Positions 45,638 to 58,184 are shown, counted from the first letter of the stretch. The stretch is 64,000 bases of DNA from Davidsoniella eucalypti (GCA_004009845.1 RMBW01000126.1:1-64000); one strand, 5' to 3'. Translations and numbers: made by a program. Notes: generated by a model from the letters alone, not told the origin.

Positions 45638-48600
45638 GAGTCTCGGCAACTTCTTAGTCAGCACGTGTGGGAATATCGAGTTCACAACCCCCAACACAAC
45701 ACCCATAACATACATATATTGCATATCTCAGGAGTTGGTCCTTTTTTCTTCTTTTTTCTACTGTTTTGTGTAAATGATGCTGGTCGTCATTTTTCATGTC
45801 ATTTTTTTGCATAAATATAGAACATATCATTTTTTTTTTTACATTCTCTTATATGAACAAGGTGACATAATTAGGGTTACATCACACTAACCCATGTACT
45901 AGCGAGATAGGCGATGCATAAGATCTGACATGTCCGTGATTAAAACTGGTCCTAGCTTTGTTCAATGGCTAACTATAGCTACATATCATGAACACATGTG
46001 TCTTTATGCTGGCATAAGCGGAGTTGGTGCCCGCTCGGAATTACCCATACGGAAACCATCAAGTATGGGAGGATACGGCAGCCAACCTCAGCAGATATTT
46101 CTGATGCATCGCGTGCCCCCCATCCATGGTTTGCAGATACACATACAGATAGAGGCACACATATGTATGGAGGCGCCCTAATTTGTAGCAAGAGTAGCAT
46201 TAGTGGCGTATTATTGGCTGTTTATTTTGCGAACAGGCATGTTGCTCCGCGCCTACATGTATCAGTAGGAAAGGCAAGGTATGCGGTTGGGACAAGGTTA
46301 GGTCACGTCCAAGTTCCAGCCGCCTGCCAACGTGTCAAAGCCGAGTATATGGTGAGGATAGGATAAAAAGAAAAAGAAAAAAAAAACAAATGCATGGGCT
46401 GTCAAGCTGGTACCAACAACGCCAAGCGGGCAATCCAAAAACAGAAGTGTCATTGTTGAGAGAAAAAAGAATACTTGGAGGCTTGGATAAAGAGAGGGGA
46501 AAAGAAGAAGGGGCGGGAACAAAGAAGAACAGATCCATCAAGAGAAAACAAACGTGTCACTGTTTCGCAAAATTGGAAGAAGAAGACGGAGGAGTTGTAA
46601 GCTCGAGACCCTGCAGCTGAGCAAGACTAGGCCCTTTTTGCCTTTCCTTACCGCTTCTATATAGCAGTCTATGGCTTTGCGGTTGGTGATGGCTGTCCCC
46701 AACCTCGGACCAGTGGACTAGAATATATAGAGAAGATAGAGAAAAATCTACGAGTATGGATAGGCCGGCCGGCATGCCGCGGCGAACCCGGACTGCGGCA
46801 AACAAAGGCAGAAGGGGCATTTTTCTAGCAGATCCGAGTGGGACTCGATGATGGGGCTCGGGGGACTATCATCGCAAGAATTGGAGATTTTGCTTTGCCA
46901 TAAGAGACTACAAGAGTCGGTCAGAAATGGGTGCGGGAAGAAGATAGAGAAGCTCTGTAGCGGCCGCAAGACCTGCATGAAAATGAATAGTAATATATAT
47001 AAAGACAAAGAACAAGACCTCCTTGCATGGGAGGCAGGATTATCGATATATTGGCCTTGATTTGAGTTCGACTCTGCCAAGGATTCGCCTTTTTTATTTT
47101 ATATATTTTTTCTTCTTTTCTTCTTTTCTTTCTTCGAGGCACTCTCTTCGAGGTAAAAATAGGAACAAAGGCAAAGAACAAGAAAATGCTAGGCTATCGA
47201 AGAAAGCGAGGTGGGACTCCCACTGTAGGCGAACGAATCAATTCGTGAATTTAATCGTGCCTTGCAGATGCAGGCAACCTGCAGTTTCTACCGTTACATC
47301 AGGTTCTGATAGTGTGTGCGCCATTTCACATATTAAATACATACATATATACGTATAACACGTCAAGTTGAGTATCGGCCGCGCCGAAAAAAAAGGCCAA
47401 CTTGTGTCATAATATACAATAGCTGGGAAGAAAAAAACCGTTACTGTGGCCAGCCTGTCCAACCATCCTTTGAGGTTCTTGTGACGCCAAGGCAGAACCA
47501 GATTAAGAAGCTGCAGACGAGATCAAAAAAGGCAATATGTAAAATGGCCGTACAATCAGGCAGACAGCGAGATATAGCATGACCAAGTACAAATCAGTGC
47601 AAATGGGCTATGGAACAAGACTTTAGCTTCTTCGCAGGGATACACAAAACAACAAGTTCTTCACTGAGTCATCGGCGGCGTTGTCTTTGGACGGCCATGC
47701 GCTGATCTTCAGGCTCAAGAACAAGAAGAAGACCGTGAGATCCAATTCCGAGCCCTGGCCCGACGAAGACCTCGAACGACAGCGGCTGTCTCGACTGGCT
47801 TCAGCGACTGACACCCCCTTTTGTTATTATTAAACTCCGTAGCCTATATGTATCTGCTTGCTGGTTATTTCTTATCTCTCTCACACACAGCCCTATTTCT
47901 GGCTATCTATGTAACTTGCGACTGTTCGGTACATTGTATCCATGCTATCCACGGCGCACAGGACTAGCTGCTGTGCTGGGCCATTCTCGTATGGCATGTG
48001 CGCGTTGTATCTACAAAAGACTACAACGATCTGTGTCTGTTCCTTTAGTTCCGCGTGCACTGCCCGCCGGCGAAGAAAATCTCCTGTGTCCAGTGGATAG
48101 CTGACATAAAGGAGGGAGGGGGAGCATGGACTTTTCCGTTTGAAAGCCCCCCCTAAGAGACCTAAAAAAAGAGGTTCAAGAGCTCAAAGAGACGTGCCAG
48201 CACAGAAAAAAACAGAAGATACGGCGATCTATCATGCGTAACACTGACTGGTTGACAGGAACTAGTTAGCAAACAACAGCAAGAACGCTATCAGACGAAA
48301 TAGAGTTGCCAGCGAGGGAAAGAGAAGACGATACCTCACTTTTTTTTCGTCGTCGTTGTCTGTGACGAGCTCTGAACCCTGCTCTATCGTCCAGACAAAC
48401 AATGAGAATGCATATTCGCTGCAGCTTCTAGAAGGAAATGGACACAATAAAAAGCGCACTAGTGTGGTATATTTCATGTGCCTTGCTATATCTTCGCTTT
48501 TAAAGCCTATCATGGCGAGGCACATGTACCGCCAGATATTGCCTTTGTCTCGATCTGGATAGACCGCAAGTTGCTTGCTTCAGGCTACAGGACACGATGT

Positions 48601-49792
48601 TATCGCCTCACCAAACGTCATTTCGTCTCATATATGTCTAGCTGTGTAGTATACAGTAGATATAGTAGTATATGGTCGCAGTGGAGCCCTCTAGGATTCT
48701 TCTATGCACAGTTCTCGGAGCATCGATCAAGTCGTGTGTACGGTTGCATTGCTATTAGCCCGTTTTCTTTACAGAGTTTCTTTCCTGTTTCTCTCCTTCC
48801 TTTCGTGATCGAACCCAGATCTTGATGGTCGGGAACGGACCATTGAAGTTGCTACTTGACACACGGAACACTATATCTTAGTTGCTTAGTTCTAGTATAG
48901 TTCCGCTATAGTGGCTAGCCTTCTTTTAATCGTCTATTTTCTTTTCTTTTTTGGACGCATCGCTTTTGGTCTGGACAAACTGCAGCAGGAAGCTTCCTTC
49001 TATGCTCCTTGCACTTGCTTCTTTCGTTCCTTCCGCGATTTGTTTAATCTTTTTTTAATCCTCTTTTCTTTTTTTTTTTTTGCTCAGGCCCTTCCCTTCG
49101 GCATCTCCATCCATCTTTTTTCTTTTCTTGGTTCGTTTTTTTTCTGTCCCGTCGACTTTTTTCATTCTTTTCACGTTCCAACATCTAAACTTTATCTCTT
49201 CACACTCATTTTTCGTCATTGTCTTCCGCTCTCATTTCCTTAACTTACCCAATATCCGATTCCGGGGCTTGTTTTAGTCACATGTCTACTGACTTACTAA
49301 CAAAAGCGTACCATCAGATTTGCTAGATTTTAATCCTATTATCATTGAAGTCGTCTATCACACGCCGCTTCGATCATTCCGTTTCCAGACTCGCGCTCTG
49401 TCTGGGCTAACCCTGGAGGCTTTCTTTCTTTCTTATTACTGCACTTCACCATTACTTGGCATAAAAGTACAAGTTCTAGTTATTGGCCTTTCTTTCCTCC
49501 ACCCAGCCTAGCCCTGTCGTCGAAATCGAGGGACACCCTGACCTTCCTGTCAACCATTGGATTCTCCCTGCTTATTCAGACGTTCGCGATATCATATCTG
49601 ATATCTGCCTGCACAAAGCCAACCTGTGTCTTGATCTTGATTTTCGTTTCCCTATATTCTATCTTTTGTTCAACTCTGTTTTTGGCCGATCCTCCACTCA
49701 GCCTTGTTTGCCTGCTTGCTTGCCTGCTTGCCAACGCCGCTCGTTAAAACGTCTCGCGTCTATCAAATTCCTGCTCTCGGACCCCTTCTCAT
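45638..49792. other. Intergenic region, 4.2 kb
   Basis: No complete gene found. One stretch at 47638-47833 looks coding (separate entry). From about 48900 to 49790 the plus strand is pyrimidine-rich and is likely the promoter and 5' leader of the phosphodiesterase gene. A-rich and T-rich runs occur around 45820-45840, 46365-46390 and 47090-47130. Confidence 0.5.
47638..47833 (+). other. Coding-like fragment, possible last exon or gene relic
   Basis: After a possible 3' splice site (TTCTTCGCAG, ending 47637), a frame of 64 codons runs to TAA at 47831-47833. Its codons end mostly in C or G (TTC TTC, GAC GGC, CTC AAG AAC AAG AAG), like the real genes here and unlike the AT-rich flanks. The peptide has a hydrophobic-basic part (HALIFRLKNKKK) and an acidic-basic end (PDEDLERQRLSRL). 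I do not recognise it. No start codon or matching upstream exon was found, so it may be a terminal exon of a gene with small exons or a relic of a lost gene. Confidence 0.3.
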
Positions 49793-51474
49793 ATGGTGTC
49801 TGTAGACAAAGCGCCTGCCTTGCAGGTTATCGTTTTGGTACGCCTCACCCCACTGCAATCGTCTGCTTGGCTCACTATAATTCAGAAACTAATACTTCGC
49901 TATAGGGATCTGGAGGTGGCCCATTAGAGAACAACACTACTGCTTTTCTCGTCCGGTCGCTGGCATCAGGTTGGTCTAAGGGATCCGTTGTTGCCGTTGA
50001 TGCCGGCGTGCATCTCAGTGCAATTACCCGCATTCTTCAAGAGACACAGCCCAAGTCTTTGGGACAAGATGTTCCTCTACCTCACACCCTTACCCAGGGT
50101 CCCTTTGCCGGCCTAGAGCTTCATAGCAAGACTGCCATAGCCAATGGAGCCAGTGTAACTCGCAACCTCGTCGACACCTACCTAATCACTCACCCCCATC
50201 TTGATCACATCAGTGGCTTTGTTGTAAACACGGCTGCGCTTCCAGGAACCAGACCAAAACGTCTGGCTGGTTTACCAACAACCATCTCAGCTTTCAAGAC
50301 GCACATCTTCAACAATGTCATTTGGCCGAATCTGTCCGATGAGAACAATGGAGCCGGCCTCGTCACTTACATGCGCCTAGTCGAAGGTGGAAGCCCAGCG
50401 CTGGGTGAAGGCGATGGTAAGGGCTACGTCGAGATATGTGATGGGCTCTCTGTCAAAATGTGGAGTGTCAGTCACGGCCACTGCATGGAACGTCACAGCC
50501 ACCGCGGCTCTACCAGCAGTCAGGGTGGATTTCGCGGTAGTCTTGATGGCGGTAGAGGAAGTCATTTACACCCAAATAGTGGTCGCAATAGCATCAAGAA
50601 CTCGACACCTAATGGCCAAAATCATGGCCAAAATCATAGCCAAAGCCACGGAATCGGATTACCGAGGACCTCGAGTCTTATCAACCAGGCAGCTGCCCTA
50701 GCACAAGGCCCAGAGTGCCGTGAACGGATATGTGTCTACGATAGCAGTGCCTACTTTATCCGCGATATCACAACTGCTCGTGAAGTGCTCATGTTTGGCG
50801 ACGTTGAACCGGACAGTGTTTCTTTATCTCCTCGTAACCACCAAGTTTGGCTTGAAGCCGCGCCCAAAGTCGCTCAAGGCCATCTTGCGGCCATTTTCAT
50901 CGAAAGCAGTTACGACAATAGCCAGGCCGACGACAGATTATACGGCCACCTTAAGCCTGTATATATTGTAGAAGAGCTTCAGGCGTTAGCAGCTCAAGTG
51001 CGCGAATATCATCGCGATATCGAAATGATGATGCGCGAAACCAGGAAGCGGAAGCGTGAGAACACGCTATCCCATGAAGTACGGCAACGTAAGGCTATGG
51101 TGTCCATATTCGAAGATCCCGTCAGCCCCAAATCTATGCGCCCCATTATACCGGCTATCGCGACACCAGAAGGCTCCAACACACCTCATGGTTCGCCGCT
51201 TCCAGAGCTTAGCTTGGAAGACACTCTCGAGTCTATACCGGAAAATCCTCTACTGCCCCCAACACCCAATAGGAAGGATGCAGGAGATGCGGCGGCCCCA
51301 AACGACTACCCACTGAAGGGCATCAAGGTTGTCATCATTCATATGAAGGAGAGACTGACTGATGAACCAGAACTTGGGGTGACTATCAAGGAGGAGCTAG
51401 AAGAGTTAGAGGCTGAGGCCAAACTTGGCTGCGAGTTTCTAGTTTCATACTCAGGTCAGAGTTTATATCTTTGA
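49793..51474 (+). CDS. PDE1: Class II cyclic-AMP phosphodiesterase, two exons
   Basis: A short first exon, 49793-49837, and exon 49906-51474 flank a 68-nt phase-0 intron (GTACGC...CTATAG) and encode 537 residues. The junction rebuilds LQVIVLGSGGGPLENN, the conserved N-terminus of class II phosphodiesterases. The metal-binding signature HPHLDHISGF lies near residue 111. Other family motifs are MWSVSHGHC near residue 193, MFGDVEPD, and ESSYDNSQADDRLYGHL. A low-complexity Ser/Gly/Asn/His insert sits at about residues 200-250, and a basic coiled segment (ETRKRKREN) follows later. The low-affinity enzyme hydrolyses cAMP to AMP and so damps protein kinase A signalling in the cytosol. The start is fixed by the short exon, because the long frame alone has no suitable ATG. 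It is convergent with the flavin-reductase-like gene. Confidence 0.93.
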
Positions 51475-51814
51475 TGTGCCTTGGCAATCGGTTGATTTGC
51501 AGACTCCAATCTTTTCTTTTTTTTTCACTTCTTTGTACAAATTTCTTCATGTCTATTTTTTTGTTACTTGTTTTTTTTTGCTATAGTTCATTGTGGGTCA
51601 GGTGAGGTTTATGTCATTATGGGTGGCAAAGTAGCATTCTTACGATATCGGGTTTTGGATCTCGGCAAAGGCGGACCTATATAAGGCTGGTCTTGGTATC
51701 TATCAATATCAATAGGCCGTCGATATAATACAACACGCGGGCGCATATCTATTCATGTATGTCTGCCTCAAATTAATAAAAAAGAGATATACGCTGATCG
51801 ATATTTACGTGTCT
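51475..51814. other. Convergent 3' flanks of PDE1 and the flavin-reductase-like gene
   Basis: AT-rich DNA of 340 bp between two facing stop codons, with T runs suited to transcript ends. No gene seen. Confidence 0.5.
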
Positions 51815-52738
51815 TCACTTCTTTGCCAATTGATTGTAGCCAGCTTGGCCGCCGACGTCCTTTTCGAAGTCGATACGCGGAATCTCAATGGCCTCGGTTG
51901 TCCGGCCATAAGTAATGCCTCCAAGACGACTAATGGGTCGTAATACCTGCAGTATATGTACTATGGTCAGTGCATCTTTGTTGATCAAATATCACACGAG
52001 GGAACTAACCGTGGGGTCAACGATGCTGTGATCTTCGTTGATGGCGTCTTGTCTGGCCCAGAAACGTGTGCCCTCGATAAGGACCATGGCGCCACTCTTG
52101 GTGCCGGGCTTTGCTTTACTATCAAACTCACGGATGCTGTCGACCACGCCCTCAATACTAACGATAGCCTCCCCAACACGCGGCGCCATAACAGTCTGGC
52201 AATCTCCCAGCGGCGTCAAACCAGCGATTTCCCATTCACTGATACCAGCTGGTGAGTTGACACAGGCAGCATTCGCAGCCTCGACGAAGCCCTCGGAGAT
52301 GATGTTGATGACACACTCTTTGGTATCAGCCAGATTGCGCAGTGTATCTTTAGCGTCAGACAAGCCCCGCGAAAAGCCGATAGCAAACAGCGGCGGATCG
52401 TGATTGACCATGTTGAAGTAGCTGAACGGGGCCAGATTGCGCGTGCCGTCTGTCGTTAGTGTCGATATGAAGGCGATGGGCCGCGGCACGACGGAGCTAA
52501 TCAGGAACTTGTAGTTGAGGCCGGCCGGTCGGCCGGCTGCGTGCGGGTCAATGGCCACGTGGGGCGTAGCGGGACCTGCGCCTGCCGTTGCGTTAGTAGG
52601 GTTGGCACCATCGCCGAATTTCCACTCGGGAGCCGCCGTCTTGGTGTATCGAAAGGACGAGGCGGCATCCCAATCAGGGCGTGAGCGCTCGACTTCTTTG
52701 AAGTCTGGGTGTGGATTGTGACGGTTCTCGGCAGCCAT
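51815..52738 (-). CDS. Flavin-reductase-like, FMN-binding split-barrel protein, two exons
   Basis: Exons 52738-52010 and 51946-51815 flank a 63-nt phase-0 intron (GTTAGT...CTGCAG) and encode 286 residues. The second exon restores the family's C-terminal LRPISRLGGITYGRTTEAIEIPR. The core has the split-barrel pattern: VVPRPIAFISTLTTDGTRNLAPFSYFN near residue 85, then IGFSRG, DTLRNLADTKECVIN, and EAANAACVNSPAG. These are flavin-reductase-like domain signatures for FMN binding. The enzymes reduce flavin or act with a partner oxygenase; the partner is unknown. The frame stays open upstream to another ATG at 52903. That extension is rich in Arg, Ser and Leu and could be a mitochondrial targeting sequence, so an alternative longer form is possible. 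The gene is divergent from tRNase Z, with about 810 bp between their starts. Confidence 0.9.
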
Positions 52739-53547
52739 TTTGGTTGAAAGTGTGCGATGATGGCAGTGGTGGAAAATAAGTCGTTGTTGATGCTGGAAAT
52801 AAAGACGGCAGAGGAGAGAAGACGATAATCCACCAGTGAGCCTGTATTTATCAACAGCTCGAGCTATTTTGCGGGGAGTTGCACCAAAAAAGGATCGTCG
52901 CATTGACGAAACCTGTTCGATCAATGGGGAAGCTGTACCAAACGGGGAGTCGACTTGAAAGCGAAAGGCAGATGGCAGCGATTACAAATAGATCAGCATA
53001 GGCTCGTTGCAGCGCTTCTTAGATTTAGTCAAGGCTAGTCCACGATTGTCTATGCACAGAAGAAGTGAGACGGCTTCAATGTCACATACATGTAGTCGTC
53101 TAAAGCCAAGGGCCGACAATTAGAGGGTCCCCTTGTAACGCGGCATCCTTCCGCGGTGCTCTACAGCAACAGCTTAGTTCTCAATGATCTACTCTACTCA
53201 TAAGCTTAAAGCCATGATCATAAACAATTAGCTAAAAGCCACTTTCAACACATTAAAACTCATCGGCTTTCAGTCGTGCATACAAACAGTCTCAATCCGT
53301 CGTCCGGATGGTAAGTCTTGATAGCTTCAGTTCACATGTTAGAGCTCTAAACCTCAACCACACTGCCCCGCCTAGTAGCTGGTATCTCCACGTGCCTTGG
53401 GTTGATAACACTAACCCTAGAGTTTTATTTCAGATCTTTGCAGGTTACACCAGTAGCTGAAGTAGGAAAACTACTTTTTGATGGTATCTTCGATTACAAT
53501 ACACCAGGGACGGCTTTGCGGACTTGATTTCTTTTGCTTCGGGCTCA
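52739..53547. promoter_or_regulatory. Divergent promoter region of the flavin-reductase-like and TRZ1 genes
   Basis: About 810 bp between two start codons pointing apart. No separate gene is seen. The left part overlaps the possible 5' extension of the flavin-reductase-like protein, up to 52903. Confidence 0.45.
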
Positions 53548-56500
53548 ATGACAATTATCCGACGCGTGAAATCGTCGGCCCAGTCTTCATTCTCCGGATT
53601 CAAGACTCCGTCTACCCACGCCCCTCCAAGCGTCGGATCTGCTCGTTTCTCGCCGCCACAGCAGCCCCAGCAACTTCCTAGTTACTACTCAGACATCAAC
53701 GCCGTATCCTTCGACAATCCATCGCAGTCACCGTCCTTGTCGCCGCAAAATAGATTCCGGGCCCGTCTTAGCCTTCCCGGATCGTTCATTCACCCCCATC
53801 CTGCCAACGCTCCGCTGAGTCTACGGCCCAAGGCTGTTCCCATCTGCCACGAGAGCTACAATATACAAGGCGCCAGTTACTCCAACGGCCAAGTGTTTGG
53901 CATCCAGCCGAACTTCTCGACTGCCGACTTTGCAGCCAATAGCATCTTTGTCCTCCATAACAGCAAGCCGAATCACATTCTCGCGCGAGAACGAGAGGCC
54001 AAACAAGCGGCGGCGCAGAAACTATCAGAATCGGACCCTCCACCCACCCCCAAGAGAAAATTTAGACGACGTATCGAAGGGCCGTCTATATCGAGTATGA
54101 CGAGCCATATTGATGTTGTCAGCGTGCCGACGGCAGACACGCCCGGCACGTGCTTGTATGTGCACTTTGATAAGCGGCGCTACCTATTTGGTCGTCTGGC
54201 CGAGGGCACGCAGCGCACTCTTACACAGCGTAAGTATGCCATGGCCACGTTGGAGCAGTTCTTTGTGACTGGTGAGATGTCATGGAAGACGCTGGGCGGC
54301 ATGATGGGCATCATCATGACCGTATCAGACGTCATCAACTCGAGCCGCGATGCCATGCAACTCGAGAACCAAGACCGAATTTCCAAGGGCCGAGCTCCTC
54401 TAACCATCAACTCGGTTGAGCGATTGCACATGCACGGCGCCGATAACCTTTCCTATCTCATGGCGACTGCCCGCAGCTTTATCTTCCGAACCGGCATCCC
54501 GTTCCGCACCTTTGAGATAATCGAGGACCCCCGCGCTGAAGACCACTCCCTGGGCAAGCCAGACTGGGAGGACGACTGTCTACGTGTATGGAAGCTGCCA
54601 ATCTACCCCAAGTCCAACAAACGCCGTCATGATGGTGCAGCTGCCTCGCCAGATCCGAGCACCGAAACTCCTGAAGCTAAGGCGCAGCGGAAGCTTGACA
54701 AAGAAGCGACAGCCGCCATTGTTGAGAACATGTTCAACTCATCGTGGCGTATTGACAAGCTGTCACCGGTTATGCTTCACGATGTCGTCATGCCCGCCAA
54801 GATATTCATCAAAGGTGACGACGGCATTGTACGCTTGTATACAGGCCCTAGACCCAATGGCGCCGCTGGAAACGTCGATGTGCCCAACGTCGAAGTTCTT
54901 GTACGCGAGCCATGGCCAGCTACCAAGGCGGCAGTTCTACCAGCGCCACTACTTTCTGGTCAGGCGCTTTGCTACATCGCTAAGAACCACCCGCGCCGTG
55001 GCAAGTTCAATGCCAAGGCTGCCAAGGAACTGCAAATTCCTGTCAAGATGTACCGTCTGCTGACGGAGGGAAAGACCGTAGAACACGAAGGCAAGGTCTT
55101 TACGCCAGAGATGGTCATGGAAGACCCGATTCCGGGCAAAGGCTTTGTGGTAGCAGATATCCCAGACCGCAGCTACCTTGAGTCCTTCTTCGCCCGCCCA
55201 GAATGGACTAACGCTGAGATCATGGATGGTATCAACATCTTCTACTGGCTGCTGCCCAGCGGTCTCGCTGCCGACCCAGTCATTCTTCGCTTTATGCGCG
55301 AGAACTCACACATCAAACACATTGTATGCGCCCCAGACGTCTCGCCCAACATGACGTCCTTTGAATCTCACGCCACGATCATCACCACGCTCCACCGCCT
55401 CGACCCCGATCGTTATCCCGTGCTCAAGTTCAACAACGCTGCCTCCGATCTAGCTATCCCCGGTGGTGCGCCCTTCGAAGTTGGTCGTGTGGGCAAGCGC
55501 ATCCAAACCATGCCCAAACTAGAAGAGAAGACGGCCAACATTCTGCCATTCCCAGACCTACTAAGCCGTCTCAGCGACATCGATCCGGAGATTCTCAAGA
55601 TGGCTGACGAGGCTCGTGAACGAGTTAAGAGCCCTAAGTTCCTAGCCCACGTCAAAGCCTCCGAAAGGAACCTTCCTGGTCGTGACACCGAAGTCATCGC
55701 TCTAGGCACCGGTTCAGCCGTACCTTCCAAGTACCGCAACGTATCCTCGACGCTGATCCGTGTGCCCGATGTCGGCAACTACATTCTCGACTGCGGTGAG
55801 AACACCATGGGTCAAATTCGCCGCATGTACGGCGTTTCACAGACAAACAAGATTATACAGAACCTACGCTACATTTTCATCAGCCATCTACACGCCGATC
55901 ATCACCTAGGAACCATCACGCTACTCGAGGACTGGGTCAAGGCTACACAAGCTCTCCCTGAGCAGCCCCGACTGACCATTGGCTGCACACGCTTCATGAA
56001 GACCTTCCTCGATGAATACGCCAACGCGCGTGGTCTTGATATGAGCAATATGCTCTTCAGCGGGCTCGATATAGGAGACCATGACTTCGAAGACACCTTC
56101 CCTACCGACCACCCTAGCGGTCTCGCCTCCGCCCACTATGTGCACGTCAACCACTGCAAGGCCGCCCACGCCGGTGTCTTCACCTGGCCCAATGGCCTCA
56201 AGATCAGCTACAGCGGCGACTGTCGGCCCAGCCCACGCTTCGCACGCATCGGACTCGACAGTACGCTCCTTATCCACGAATGTACCTTTGAGAGCGACAA
56301 GCAAAGCGACGCAATCCACAAGAAACACACGACGATGGCTGAAGCCCTTGACGTGGCTAGTAAGATGCGTGCTCGCCGCGTCATGCTTACGCATTTCTCC
56401 CAGCGCTACGCGAAGTTGCCCGCCCAACAGCAGAGCCAGAGAGCTTCTGAAGACGATGTTAGTGTTGAGGAGGAATTCAGTGGCTTGAGTGAGGAGGAAA

Positions 56501-56640
56501 AGCTGAAGGAGTTGGCTGACAAGCAACGCATCGTACTAATGGGCTGTGATCAGATGGTTGTCAAGATTGGTGAGTTCCAGCAAGCTGCTGAGTTCTTGCC
56601 AGCCGTTTTACGGTTCTTGCGTGACGAGGAAAAGGAGTAG
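53548..56640 (+). CDS. TRZ1: Long-form tRNase Z, tRNA 3' endonuclease
   Basis: Single exon from ATG 53548 to 56640, 1,030 residues, within the usual 800-1,050 range of long-form (ELAC2/Trz1) enzymes. The catalytic beta-lactamase-like half is C-terminal: the start motif VIALGTGSAVPSKYRNVSS, the metal motif FISHLHADHHLGT near residue 780, YSGDCRPSPRF, HECTFE, and HFSQRYAKLP. The N-terminal half is the degenerate beta-lactamase copy, starting around HIDVVSVPTADTPGT, typical of the long form. The first 30 residues (MTIIRRVKSS and following) are basic and Ser-rich, consistent with a mitochondrial signal; an additional nuclear role is usual for the family. The enzyme cuts the 3' trailer of tRNA precursors before CCA is added. 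A proline-rich linker with basic KRKFRRR at about residue 170 could serve nuclear import. Confidence 0.95.
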   Translation: MTIIRRVKSSAQSSFSGFKTPSTHAPPSVGSARFSPPQQPQQLPSYYSDINAVSFDNPSQSPSLSPQNRFRARLSLPGSFIHPHPANAPLSLRPKAVPICHESYNIQGASYSNGQVFGIQPNFSTADFAANSIFVLHNSKPNHILAREREAKQAAAQKLSESDPPPTPKRKFRRRIEGPSISSMTSHIDVVSVPTADTPGTCLYVHFDKRRYLFGRLAEGTQRTLTQRKYAMATLEQFFVTGEMSWKTLGGMMGIIMTVSDVINSSRDAMQLENQDRISKGRAPLTINSVERLHMHGADNLSYLMATARSFIFRTGIPFRTFEIIEDPRAEDHSLGKPDWEDDCLRVWKLPIYPKSNKRRHDGAAASPDPSTETPEAKAQRKLDKEATAAIVENMFNSSWRIDKLSPVMLHDVVMPAKIFIKGDDGIVRLYTGPRPNGAAGNVDVPNVEVLVREPWPATKAAVLPAPLLSGQALCYIAKNHPRRGKFNAKAAKELQIPVKMYRLLTEGKTVEHEGKVFTPEMVMEDPIPGKGFVVADIPDRSYLESFFARPEWTNAEIMDGINIFYWLLPSGLAADPVILRFMRENSHIKHIVCAPDVSPNMTSFESHATIITTLHRLDPDRYPVLKFNNAASDLAIPGGAPFEVGRVGKRIQTMPKLEEKTANILPFPDLLSRLSDIDPEILKMADEARERVKSPKFLAHVKASERNLPGRDTEVIALGTGSAVPSKYRNVSSTLIRVPDVGNYILDCGENTMGQIRRMYGVSQTNKIIQNLRYIFISHLHADHHLGTITLLEDWVKATQALPEQPRLTIGCTRFMKTFLDEYANARGLDMSNMLFSGLDIGDHDFEDTFPTDHPSGLASAHYVHVNHCKAAHAGVFTWPNGLKISYSGDCRPSPRFARIGLDSTLLIHECTFESDKQSDAIHKKHTTMAEALDVASKMRARRVMLTHFSQRYAKLPAQQQSQRASEDDVSVEEEFSGLSEEEKLKELADKQRIVLMGCDQMVVKIGEFQQAAEFLPAVLRFLRDEEKE

Positions 56641-58184
56641 GAAGAAAAAGAAAATCTGCTTTGCGTTTTTCCAACTCCGTGTTCTCAAGTATATGGCAGG
56701 TTGCTTTGATATTCACATAGATAAGCATCAACTGCCCGACTTGTACCTAGCTCAAATCGAAAAAAAATAGTGACCTACCACATACATATGTAGATAGTAG
56801 CGCTAACAGACCCTTCAGGGCGTTCATGACTTATAGACACGTCTTTGTATACTAGAATATCTTTCTTATGTTCTCATTCATCAAAATCTCATTTCACAAT
56901 TCAAGTTCTTTTCTGGTCGTAATCACACAACGTCAAAAGATTTTAATATTTTGTGCTTTCATACCAATATCACTCTATGCGATGCGATACAATAAATAGA
57001 AGAAAAACCAAATCACTAGATAGGAAGAAAAAGGTCATAAAAAATAGATTTTTTAGGCCTCCAACAAGGCTGATGATAGAAAAAAAAAGAAACATAAAAG
57101 TATAGAATCGGTTGACCAACTTGGTCAATAGAGATGAAGCAACGAAGCAAATGTAATGGAAAACAGTGTGCAAGGATATATGAAGACACTCCAAAAGAAT
57201 AACAACGACAGCAATAGCAACAACAGCAACGACAATTAACGAAGCAGTAGAGATAATCCAATCTAGTCCTATCCAAATGTTCAATAAGACAAACTGCTCA
57301 AGATCTCTCCTTCCCCATTCATCTTCACATAAAAAGAGGATAACAGCAAGATGAAGAAAAAAAGGTGGAGAAAAGGAGGCATCCTCACTGATAATGATAT
57401 ATCAAACAGGCATTTTCAGGGACTACTCCTATTTCTCTCGTAGCTTTTAACTGCTGCAAAAAAAAGGACACACTGATAAGTGATCGATCCTTGAGAAGAA
57501 AAACAAAAAATAACGAGTGGCGCTTGGAATGAACATGAGCAATATGAGCTCGTAAAATAACAAAAACAATAAAAGATGAGAAGAGAAGAGGAAGGGCGAC
57601 GAAAAGAAGAAGAAAAACAATAAAACAAGATAATCGAGAAAGCCGCCTTCAGTCCATGAAAAAAAAGGAAGATGCAAAAAAAGAACAACAAAAAAGTAAG
57701 AAGTATACCGTTGACAAGCCAACAACCATGATATGATAATCAGTCGTACAAAACAAAAAGAAGAGAGAAAAACGTTTAGCGTTCCGTTGATTCAAATCAG
57801 TCAATCCAATTCGTCCCGGCCCAACATCACATTGCCCAAGCTCTATAGAAAACGCATAACCATGAGTGCGTCGAGAAAGATAGCAATGAGAGAAAAAAAG
57901 AAAAAAAAGGAAAAGAAGAAAAAGATATGCTTTCAGCATGATGCCATGACCCAAAAGAAATTCATCGAAAAAAATCAATACTGGCACCTCTTTTGTCGTG
58001 GTACTCATGAAGCTCAGCTACACATAAGATGAAGCACATAAGAGGTGGGTTTTTCTTCTTCAGTGATTCACCACGTCATCTTTTACCATCAGAGCTCCGT
58101 CGCAGAATATCCGCGGCCCAGATAGCAGCCCCATCTCAGTCCAAACCGTCATCGACGTCGTTTCGTTTGGCCCTGACCACCAAC
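56641..58184. other. Intergenic region between the convergent TRZ1 and LAMMER kinase genes
   Basis: 1.5 kb, purine-rich on the plus strand (many GAAAAA runs). Minus-strand frames here encode Phe/Leu/Ser strings that simply reflect T-rich DNA. It probably holds a long 3' untranslated region of the kinase. No gene supported. Confidence 0.5.

Noticed and set aside
48800..48835. tRNA-like GATCGAACCC string
   Set aside because: Only a partial B box; no stems around it can be drawn.
56970..58008. Several hydrophobic minus-strand frames that look like membrane proteins
   Set aside because: Phe/Leu/Ser strings from T-rich DNA; no Met-led conserved protein; position fits a 3' untranslated region.
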